Source: Candidatus Delongbacteria bacterium (lineage in GTDB: Bacteria > JAGOEH01). From it: DNA of 12,390 bases. The notes under the pieces were generated by a model, which was not told the DNA's origin, did not search any database, and worked only from the letters and a program-made list of their open reading frames with translations. Positions 1-6,083 of this stretch are shown piece after piece. The stretch is taken from the NCBI GenBank assembly GCA_017997825.1, contig JAGOEH010000089.1:1-12390 (forward strand). Reading direction: 5' to 3'. Both the position numbers and the translations under genes were made by a program. Numbering within the stretch: the first letter of the stretch is position 1; every line of letters starts with the position of its first letter.

Positions 1-1115
1 GTACCGGGAACATTGTAGGAGTAGCGACCGCCATTGCGGCCGGAGGCCCGGGAGCCGTATTCTGGATGTGGCTGACCGGGGTGTTCGGCGTGGCAACCAA
101 ATATTCCGAAGCCTTGCTGGCTGTCAAGTACCGAGTGACCAATCCCAAGGGACGGATGTGCGGCGGCCCGATGTATGTATTGGAACATGGATTGGGAAGC
201 CGAAAACTGGGGATGGTATTTGCGTTCCTGACTACCTTCACTGCGTTCGGGATCGGGAATATGGTCCAGGCCAATTCCATTGCTTCGATGGTTCAGGAAA
301 CCTTTCACATATCGGCCTGGATTACCGGAGGAGCGTTGATGATCCTGACCGGGGTGGTCATCCTGGGAGGTATTCAATCGATTGCCCATACCTGTGAAAA
401 GCTGGTACCGTTGATGGCGCTATTCTATATTTTGGGGTGCATTATTCTGTTGATTATGAATTTTGCGACGTTGGACGATGCCTTTTTCTGCATTATGCGG
501 GGTGCTTTTTCCGGTCAGGCGGCCATCGGCGGATTCATGGGCGCCGGGATGCGGGAAGCCATCCGATACGGGATAGCCCGGGGGTTGTTTTCCAATGAAT
601 CCGGATTGGGCAGCGCACCAATTGTTGCGGCTGCCGCTCAGACCAAGAATCCGGTCCGGCAGGCCCTGGTCTCCTCGACCGGGACCTTTTGGGATACGGT
701 GGTGGTGTGTGCCATAACCGGTCTGGTGTTGGTCAATTCGGGCGAATGGCGGAATGGAATTAAGGGTGCTGTCCTGACCAAAACTGCATTTTCCGATATC
801 CCGGTCATCGGCCCGATTATCTTGACCATCGGATTACTGACCTTTGTTTTCTCCACCATCTTAGGCTGGTCCTATTATGGGGAAAAAGCGGCCGAATATC
901 TGTTCGGCAAATCGGTGCTGATACCTTACCGGATTCTCTGGGTGATGGCGGTCTGGTTAGGTTCCGTTCTTGCTTTGCCGGTGGTCTGGTCTTTTGCCGA
1001 TATTACCAACGCCTTGATGGCGATTCCCAACCTGATTTCACTGCTGTTTTTAAGCGGGGTTCTGGTCCGTGAAACCCGCCATTATCTGTGGGAAGGACAT
1101 CTTGATCAGAATTGA
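1..1115 (+). CDS. Sodium:amino acid symporter, AGCS family (5' end missing)
   Basis: This is the C-terminal ~370 residues of an integral membrane symporter that takes up alanine, glycine or a related amino acid with Na+. The frame is open from position 3 with no stop upstream, so the start lies outside the window; the ATG at 66 is an internal methionine. Two family hallmarks are visible: the GGPGAVFWMW signature with the following GVATKYSEALLAVKYR (about positions 42-138), and the GLFSNESGLGSAP loop (about 583-624), which is near-invariant in AGCS proteins and lies in the substrate/sodium region. Many hydrophobic helices follow, ending near NLISLLFLSGVLV. Family members are usually 440-540 aa, so roughly 70-100 residues are probably missing. 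The substrate cannot be told from sequence; alanine, glycine and glutamine carriers all occur in the family. The gene converges on the chemoreceptor gene, with a shared terminator between them. Confidence 0.93.
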   Translation, partial: TGNIVGVATAIAAGGPGAVFWMWLTGVFGVATKYSEALLAVKYRVTNPKGRMCGGPMYVLEHGLGSRKLGMVFAFLTTFTAFGIGNMVQANSIASMVQETFHISAWITGGALMILTGVVILGGIQSIAHTCEKLVPLMALFYILGCIILLIMNFATLDDAFFCIMRGAFSGQAAIGGFMGAGMREAIRYGIARGLFSNESGLGSAPIVAAAAQTKNPVRQALVSSTGTFWDTVVVCAITGLVLVNSGEWRNGIKGAVLTKTAFSDIPVIGPIILTIGLLTFVFSTILGWSYYGEKAAEYLFGKSVLIPYRILWVMAVWLGSVLALPVVWSFADITNALMAIPNLISLLFLSGVLVRETRHYLWEGHLDQN

Positions 1116-1188
1116 TTTTTAATAGGATGAGCGATCCGGGACCGAGACAGAATAGTGGATCGGTATTGGCGCCGGAATGCGGGTAAGC

Positions 1189-1204
1189 GCGCCCTGCCGG
1201 GCGC
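1189..1204. other. Small GC-rich hairpin downstream of the symporter gene
   Basis: GCGCCC, a TGCC loop and GGGCGC form a perfect 6-bp stem just before the main terminator hairpin. There is no T tract on either strand directly after it, so alone it is not an intrinsic terminator. It may stabilise the symporter mRNA 3' end or be incidental. I see no second copy in the window, so calling it a REP element is not supported. Confidence 0.35.
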
Positions 1205-1208
1205 ACAC

Positions 1209-1250
1209 AAAAAAAGCCGGCCTACGATGAGATTAGGCCGGCTTTTTTTT
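1209..1250. terminator. Bidirectional intrinsic terminator between convergent genes
   Basis: The core GCCGGCCTA pairs perfectly with TAGGCCGGC around a 9-nt loop (CGATGAGAT). The stem is flanked by seven A on the left and eight T on the right, so each strand has a GC-rich stem followed by a U tract. It sits 94 bases after the symporter stop and 16 bases past the chemoreceptor stop (minus strand), and can serve both. Confidence 0.92.
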
Positions 1251-1266
1251 GATTGTGGTGTTAGTG

Positions 1267-4080
1267 TTAGTAGCGTCCGAATTCTTCGTCATCGAGTTTG
1301 ATGATTTCATCCGGTTTGACGATCTTGCTGCGTCCGGAGCCGGCGGGCAGGTTGTCGGAAGGTTTGCCGGGAGACTGGTTTCGCATGCTTTGGATGAGGG
1401 CCAGTTCGCCGGCCGAAATATCCTGGGGGATATCGACGGATCCGGTGTTGCGGATTTTGAATTTTGACAGCATGGAACGCAGTTGGGCGGATTGTCCGGA
1501 GAGTTGTTCGGACGCGGCAGCGCTTTCTTCGGCGCTGGCGGTATTCTGTTGAGTGACCTGGGATATCTGGGCCAATCCGTTATTGATCTGAGCGATGGCC
1601 TGAGCTTGTTCGTTCGATGCCGCCGCAATTTCGGCTACCACATCGCCGGTCTTGGTCGATCCGGTATCGATAGCGGACAGAACTTCGGAGGTGCGGACGG
1701 TGATGGCGGTTCCGTTTTCCGCTTTTTTGATGGCGCCCTCGATCATTTCGGCGGTTTCTTTGGCCGCTTTGGCGCTGCGTGCTGCCAGGTTGCGGACCTC
1801 TTCCGCTACCACCGCAAATCCTTTGCCGTGACGTCCGGCCCGGGCCGCTTCGACCGCTGCATTCAGCGCCAGCAGATTGGTCTGGAAAGCAATCTCATCG
1901 ATCACTTTAATGATCTTGGAAATGTTCTTGCTGGATTCATTGATTTCCTTCATGGCATTCATCAGATCATGCATCTGCTCGGTTCCTTTTTGGGAGGCTT
2001 CCTTGGCCTGCTGTGCCAACTGATTGGCCATGTTGGCATTTTCTGCATTTTGCTTGGTCTGGGCTCCAACCTCCTGCATCGAACTGGTACTCTGTTCCAG
2101 AGCCGCCGCCTGTTCGGTCGCTCCCTGGGAGAGTGACTGGCTGGCGTTGGAAACCTCCTGAGCCCCGCTTGAAACCTGCTCAACCGCAGTCTTTACCTGG
2201 CTGAGAATGGTGTTGATGGACTGGGCCGTATGGTTCAGGGCATTTTTTAGAATGGCATGGTCTCCCTGATAGTTCCCCTGCATCTCCTTGGTCAGATCCC
2301 CGTTTTCCATCAGTTTGAGAATTGTGACGGCTTCCTTGATCGGACCGATCACCGAATTCAGGGTCTGATTGATTCCATCGATAATTTTGGCATAATCTCC
2401 CTGGTGTTTGGATGTGTCGGCCCGGGTGTCCAATTTCCCTTCGACTGCAGCTTGCGCCAAGACGTGGGTATCATTGACCAGGGCTTGGACGGCATCGATA
2501 CACTGATTGACATTGTTCTTGATCTCGTTGTAATCTCCGTGATAGGTAACGGTGATTTTGGGAGGAATATCGCCTTTTGAGATGCGATCCACATTTGAAG
2601 CCATCAGTTTCAAGGGGGTAATCAGATTATCGCAGATCGAATTGATTCCCTGGACCAGTTTTTTCCAGTCGCCCTGGAACAGATCGACATCACTGCGATC
2701 CGATAGGTTTCCATCTTTCATGTTGGTGGATAAGCGGTCGATTCCCTTGAGAATGGTGCTCAGATTATCGATCAATTGATTGAGGTTATTTTTGATCTCA
2801 TTGAAATCGCCCTTGTAGGTATCGGTGATTTTGGGAGGGATATCCCCATGGGAGATGCGTTCGACGTACTCGGCGGCCACATTCAGAGGCCCGATCACGG
2901 CGTCGAGGGTGGCATTGACTCCCTCGATGATTTTTCTAAAATCCCCCTGATGCTTGGAGATGTCGGCCCGGGTATCCAGCCGGCCCTCGACGGCTGAGGT
3001 TACCAATTGATTGGCATCGTGCACCAGGGCATTGATCGAATCGATGCAAATGTTCAAATTGTTCTTGATCTCATTGAAATCACCCTTGTAGGAATCGGTG
3101 ATTTTGGGAGGGATATCCCCCTTGGAGATACGGTCGACGTATTCGGCGGCCACATTCAGAGGCCCGATCACAGCATCGAGGGTGGCATTGATCCCTTCCA
3201 CGATTTTCCTATAATCCCCCTGATGCTTGGAGGCATCGGCCCGGGTATCCAGTCGGCCTTCAACGGCGGCCCGGCTTAATCCATCGACATCCTCGATCAG
3301 TTTTTTGATCTTTTCAACCATTCCTTTCAATGCCGTCAATAATATCCCGGTTTCATCGGTTCGATCGACCTCGATACTGAAAGCGGTATCCCCCTTGGCG
3401 ATCCGGTTGGCGATCTCCACGCATCGATTGATCGGAACCGTGATGCTGCGGGTGGTCAGGACAGCTAAAACGATCGATATAACAATCGTGATCAATCCGA
3501 TGATGATCATGATCCAGGATGCCCGAACCGCCGCGGCAGCAGCTATTGTCGATTCCGACTGCGAGATGCCTGTCTGGAATACAATCATCTCCTCCAAAAC
3601 CCGAATATAATTGTTTTGAACAGGCTGGAAAGCTCCAAGCAATAACTCTTTGGCTTTTTGAATATCCCGTTTTTCAACATGTTCCATTAACGGGGTTCTG
3701 ACTTCCATATAAGCGTTCCGTGCGACCTGAATCTTGTCAATCAGCTTTTTCCCTTCCTCCGAAACGACTGTCTTTACCAGAGTATCCAGTACTTGGGTTT
3801 GAATGATCCGTATGGAATCGATCCGATTTTTCTGAGCCTGGATGACAGCCGGGTCGTCCGACATGACCATCATATCAATGGCCTGAACGGCGCCATTCAG
3901 ATTATCAACCAGGGTTTTGGCCTGGGTGATTTTGGGAATCCGGTCGAACGCCACCCGATGAACACTCGTGGACAACCGATTGAATTGGATATAACCGATA
4001 GCAATGATGACAATCATCAGTATCAATAACACCACAAAACTGATGGCTAATCGGATGCCGATCACCATGTTTTTGAACAT
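1267..4080 (-). CDS. Methyl-accepting chemotaxis protein with 4HB sensor and poly-HAMP array (MCP1)
   Basis: Membrane chemoreceptor of 937 aa, much longer than the usual 530-660 aa. Order: TM1 about 9-30; helical periplasmic domain of four-helix-bundle type about 31-186; TM2 about 188-208; canonical HAMP about 209-262; four 91-residue repeats, each looking like a pair of HAMP-like units, 268-631; cytoplasmic signalling hairpin about 632-875 with the conserved tip [21 protein letters not shown] (about 729-749) and a methylation-type [10 protein letters not shown] segment; then a 60-residue polar tail ending in EFGRY. The ATG at 4080 has a good AGGAGG site 6-10 bases upstream. It follows cheW by 123 bases on the same strand and is probably cotranscribed with it. 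The hairpin C-arm matches Tsr-like (36-heptad) receptors in length, by my recollection of Tsr. The ligand is unknown. The extra length is explained by the repeats. The sequence looks intact, with no frameshift. Confidence 0.95.
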   Translation of the reverse strand: MFKNMVIGIRLAISFVVLLILMIVIIAIGYIQFNRLSTSVHRVAFDRIPKITQAKTLVDNLNGAVQAIDMMVMSDDPAVIQAQKNRIDSIRIIQTQVLDTLVKTVVSEEGKKLIDKIQVARNAYMEVRTPLMEHVEKRDIQKAKELLLGAFQPVQNNYIRVLEEMIVFQTGISQSESTIAAAAAVRASWIMIIIGLITIVISIVLAVLTTRSITVPINRCVEIANRIAKGDTAFSIEVDRTDETGILLTALKGMVEKIKKLIEDVDGLSRAAVEGRLDTRADASKHQGDYRKIVEGINATLDAVIGPLNVAAEYVDRISKGDIPPKITDSYKGDFNEIKNNLNICIDSINALVHDANQLVTSAVEGRLDTRADISKHQGDFRKIIEGVNATLDAVIGPLNVAAEYVERISHGDIPPKITDTYKGDFNEIKNNLNQLIDNLSTILKGIDRLSTNMKDGNLSDRSDVDLFQGDWKKLVQGINSICDNLITPLKLMASNVDRISKGDIPPKITVTYHGDYNEIKNNVNQCIDAVQALVNDTHVLAQAAVEGKLDTRADTSKHQGDYAKIIDGINQTLNSVIGPIKEAVTILKLMENGDLTKEMQGNYQGDHAILKNALNHTAQSINTILSQVKTAVEQVSSGAQEVSNASQSLSQGATEQAAALEQSTSSMQEVGAQTKQNAENANMANQLAQQAKEASQKGTEQMHDLMNAMKEINESSKNISKIIKVIDEIAFQTNLLALNAAVEAARAGRHGKGFAVVAEEVRNLAARSAKAAKETAEMIEGAIKKAENGTAITVRTSEVLSAIDTGSTKTGDVVAEIAAASNEQAQAIAQINNGLAQISQVTQQNTASAEESAAASEQLSGQSAQLRSMLSKFKIRNTGSVDIPQDISAGELALIQSMRNQSPGKPSDNLPAGSGRSKIVKPDEIIKLDDEEFGRY
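2188..3279 (-). repeat. Four tandem 273-bp (91-residue) HAMP-pair repeats inside the chemoreceptor gene
   Basis: Units in transcription order are 3279-3007, 3006-2734, 2733-2461 and 2460-2188, i.e. residues 268-358, 359-449, 450-540 and 541-631, with an exact period of 91 residues and no indels. Each has a first half with [15 protein letters not shown] and I-GIN-TLD-VIGP, and a second half with [25 protein letters not shown]. Units 1 and 2 differ at 10 of their first 76 residues by direct count. Unit 3 has a divergent first half ([16 protein letters not shown]) but a conserved second half. Unit 4 has the conserved first half and a second half drifting toward [15 protein letters not shown] as it joins the signalling hairpin. 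The pattern suggests internal duplication of a two-HAMP unit. Confidence 0.9.
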
Positions 4081-4203
4081 ATAATCCTCCTGTGATACTA
4101 TGGGTTAAGGTTTGATTGTCGAGATGAGATGGTTTGTTTCATGACCGATTTCATAGTCATTGATTCCTTATGTCCGGTTGAAAAATTATGGACCAGGGGT
4201 TGA

Positions 4204-4710
4204 TTATCCGATCGGTTTTTCGACCTCACTGTCATTCAAAATATGATCAATATTAAGTAGAATCTTGACCTGATCACTTATTTTTCCGATTCCGTTGATA
4301 TAACGGCTCTTAGCGCCCTTGTTGGTTTTAGGCGGCGGATCGATACTTTTCTCAGGGATGCTCAAAACTTCCGACACCTCATCCACAATCAATCCGGTCG
4401 CCGAGTCGTTCAGATTGACGACGATAATACAGGTTCGATCCCCATATTCTTTATCGGGGAGATTGAAGCGTGTTCGGACATCGATCACCGGAATCACTTT
4501 TCCGCGAAGATTGATGATGCCTCTGACGTAATGAGGGGTATCCGGAACCTCTGTAATTCGCTGAATTCCAATAATTTCAGTGACATGACGAATCTCGATC
4601 GCATAATCTTCGTTGCTGATTCGGAAGGTTAGGTATTTGTCCTTTTGAGTATCTTCCTCCTCTTCCAAATAATCATCATCCAGCTCTGACGACTGCTTCT
4701 TTTCTTCCAT
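4204..4710 (-). CDS. cheW: CheW-type chemotaxis coupling protein
   Basis: Small cytoplasmic adaptor (168 aa) that links receptors to the kinase CheA. After an acidic, probably disordered N-terminus (residues 1-24, with LDDDYLEEEED), a complete CheW domain spans about 25-160: YLTFRISNEDYAIEI, then VTEIIGIQRITEVPDTP, the typical YVRGIINLRGKVIPVIDVR (61-79), TGLIVDEVSEVLSIPE (105-120), and the end strand YINGIGKISDQVKILLNIDHIL. The start at 4710 is chosen because GGGAGGAGG lies 7 bases upstream; the upstream in-frame ATG at 4776 falls inside the promoter and has no ribosome site. First gene of a unit with the poly-HAMP receptor, which is its likely partner. The domain stands alone, without a CheA or receiver fusion, so it is a plain CheW and not CheV. 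Confidence 0.95.
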   Translation of the reverse strand: MEEKKQSSELDDDYLEEEEDTQKDKYLTFRISNEDYAIEIRHVTEIIGIQRITEVPDTPHYVRGIINLRGKVIPVIDVRTRFNLPDKEYGDRTCIIVVNLNDSATGLIVDEVSEVLSIPEKSIDPPPKTNKGAKSRYINGIGKISDQVKILLNIDHILNDSEVEKPIG

Positions 4711-4716
4711 AAATAG

Positions 4717-4725
4717 CCTCCTCCC
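4717..4725 (-). promoter_or_regulatory. Ribosome binding site fixing the cheW start
   Basis: On the minus strand GGGAGGAGG lies 6 bases before the ATG at 4710. It decides between this start and the in-frame ATG at 4776, which lies between the -10 and -35 boxes. Confidence 0.85.
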
Positions 4726-4761
4726 GGGGATTGGTAAAGCGTGATTGAATAGAATATTACC

Positions 4762-4790
4762 AATATAACCGCTCACTAAAGGTTTGTCAA
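4762..4790 (-). promoter_or_regulatory. Sigma-70-type promoter of the cheW-mcp unit
   Basis: On the minus strand TTGACA (4790-4785) and TATATT (4767-4762) are separated by exactly 17 bases. The stretch upstream of the -35 (about 4791-4812) is A-rich on this strand, as in UP elements. The predicted transcript starts near 4755, giving a 5' leader of about 45 bases before the cheW ATG. Confidence 0.82.
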
Positions 4791-4978
4791 TTTCAATTTT
4801 TCTTTCTGCTCCCGCTTTTGCTTTCTAATCATTTATCGTCATTCTAAATGCCAATCTTTAGATAATTTTCAGATGGATCCGTGTCGGCCCGGGAACCATT
4901 CATTATTAAATACGTCGACGGGTTTCAGATTGACCTTGGTTGATCCGGTTACAATTCGGTTTGAGGAGGGGAAGACCA

Positions 4979-5188
4979 TTGGAACGACCAAAATTTAAGT
5001 TGTTTTTGTTGGTCTTTCTTTGTATATTATATGCAAGAAGGACGAAAGCGGAAGTCGGCGATTTCATTCTTTTTTTATTTTTATTTCCGATTGATTATCA
5101 TCCCGTAACAATTTGTTTAAAGGAATTGATAGATCGGACAACGGAAAGCGGCCGTTTATTTTGGAGGGGATATGCTGAAACGTTATGA
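4979..5188 (+). CDS. Doubtful small ORF with TTG start, hydrophobic product
   Basis: A strong AGGAGGGG (4964-4971) lies 7 bases before a TTG codon that opens a 69-residue frame overlapping the start of the CorA-like gene by 17 bases. The predicted product begins MERPKFKLFLLVFLCILYA, which resembles a signal or membrane segment, followed by a second hydrophobic run (FILFLFLFP, about 29-37) and a polar tail. I do not recognise it. Against it: the second hydrophobic run is simply a T-rich tract, the tail looks non-conserved, and the best candidate promoter for the downstream gene lies inside it. It could be a leader peptide, a gene remnant, or chance. Confidence 0.18.
   Translation: MERPKFKLFLLVFLCILYARRTKAEVGDFILFLFLFPIDYHPVTICLKELIDRTTESGRLFWRGYAETL
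5000..5028 (+). promoter_or_regulatory. Candidate promoter for the CorA-like / GH172 pair
   Basis: TTGTTT (5000-5005) and TATATT (5023-5028) are spaced by 17 bases, about 145 bases before the ATG at 5172. The -10 box is good; the -35 box matches the first three and not the last three consensus bases. The region is T-rich, so chance matches are likely. Confidence 0.35.
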
Positions 5189-6083
5189 TTTTTCCGGGGG
5201 GCGGGTTGTGGAGACGGAATCTGCGAATCATCCCATTGCGGTCTACATTCACCCGAATGATGATGAAAAGCGGTTTCTGGTGGAGCAATTCAAACTGGAT
5301 GAGCACACGCTCAATTCATCACTGGATCCGGACGAATTATCCCGGATTGAGTTCGAGCCGGATCATATCGCCATGATTCTGAAGCGTCCCCGTAATTATT
5401 CAGCTAAGGAAAAATTCGTGTTTGCCATTTCATCGTTCGGGATCTTTTGGTCAAAATCATTCTTGATCATTGTCATATCGGAAGATATTCCACTCTTTGA
5501 TCTGAAGATTTTTTCCAGAATCATCAATACCCAGGATGTGGCGCTCAAACTGATCTATCGGACAATCTTTCATTTTCTGGATCACCTGAAGATCATCAAT
5601 TCGATATCGGATGCCTTGGAACAGAAAATCAATACCTCGATGGAGAATAATCATCTGATCAGTCTGTTTACATTAGAAAAGAGCTTGGTTTATTATTTGA
5701 ACGCCATCAATTCGAATGCGGCCTGTATTGAGAAATTGAAATACAATGCCAACCGGATCGGATTTTCGACCGAGCATATCGAAATTTTGGACGATATTAT
5801 TATTGAAAACAGTCAATGTTATAAACAGGCCGAAATCTATTCCAATATTCTGGCCAGCCTGATGGATGCCCGGGCATCCATTGTCAGCAATAATCTTAAT
5901 GTACTGATGAAAACCCTCAATATTATTACTATCGGGATTATGGTCCCGACGTTTGTAGTCAGCGCCTTCTCGATGAATGTAACAATTCCATTATCCAAAA
6001 ATCCATCTGCATTCCTGATTATCATGGGATTGGCGGCAATATCGGTAATCATTTTCATGATTATCTGGAAAGTCAGGAAATAA
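5172..6083 (+). CDS. CorA-family metal ion channel/transporter with SMN instead of GMN
   Basis: 303-aa member of the CorA group, inner-membrane pentameric channels for Mg2+ and related divalent cations. The layout fits: soluble alpha/beta N-terminal domain (about 1-130), long helices (about 130-248) including the stalk, TM1 about 249-266 (IITIGIMVPTFVVSAF), a short loop, TM2 about 281-299, and a basic end KVRK. The signature after TM1 reads FSMNV (S267-M268-N269) where the family has Y/F-GMN, the selectivity-filter motif. The loop NVTIPLSKNPSAF is short and lacks the acidic MPEL-type residues of Thermotoga CorA; such short loops occur in other CorA-like proteins. The ATG at 5172 has GGAGGGG 2-8 bases upstream, which is close. 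The stop overlaps the next start (TAATG), so the two are translationally coupled. The ion carried is uncertain. Confidence 0.9.
   Translation: MLKRYDFSGGRVVETESANHPIAVYIHPNDDEKRFLVEQFKLDEHTLNSSLDPDELSRIEFEPDHIAMILKRPRNYSAKEKFVFAISSFGIFWSKSFLIIVISEDIPLFDLKIFSRIINTQDVALKLIYRTIFHFLDHLKIINSISDALEQKINTSMENNHLISLFTLEKSLVYYLNAINSNAACIEKLKYNANRIGFSTEHIEILDDIIIENSQCYKQAEIYSNILASLMDARASIVSNNLNVLMKTLNIITIGIMVPTFVVSAFSMNVTIPLSKNPSAFLIIMGLAAISVIIFMIIWKVRK

Larger units (their letters stand above)
4711..5171. other. Divergent intergenic region between cheW and the CorA-like gene
   Basis: A 461-base gap between divergent genes. Its left end holds the cheW leader and promoter. The right half may hold a weak plus-strand promoter (5000-5028) and the doubtful small ORF at 4979-5188. 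A T-rich run at about 5064-5089 has no convincing stem before it. A 5-bp stem AACGG/CCGTT (5140-5156) precedes the ribosome site at 5163-5169 but is weak. In about 4815-4925 I see nothing recognisable. I could not fit an M-box or other metal riboswitch by eye. Confidence 0.6.

Noticed and set aside
1189-1204. REP/BIME-type repetitive element
   Set aside because: Only one copy is seen in the window and the hairpin is short.
1483-2136. A 217-codon open frame on the plus strand, antisense to the signalling domain of MCP1
   Set aside because: It is fully inside a convincing gene on the other strand, is low-complexity (F/G/L/R-rich), and has no ribosome site. Codon bias of the receptor gene explains it.
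2776-3279. Two similar antisense frames (2776-2997 and 3007-3279) that look like a repeated small protein family
   Set aside because: They are the reverse shadow of the tandem HAMP-pair repeats and so look related to each other without being genes.
4774-4776. In-frame ATG at 4776 as the cheW start (190-aa form)
   Set aside because: It lies between the -35 and -10 boxes of the promoter and has no ribosome site, while the ATG at 4710 has GGGAGGAGG.
4880-4893. GTGTCGGCCCGGG in the intergenic region matching a segment inside the MCP1 repeats (about 2414-2426)
   Set aside because: A single 13-base match in about 12 kb is expected by chance, and the flanks do not align.
4711-5171. Metal riboswitch (M-box type) upstream of the CorA-like gene
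   Set aside because: No conserved core or terminator/anti-terminator pair could be laid out by eye; only short weak stems are present.
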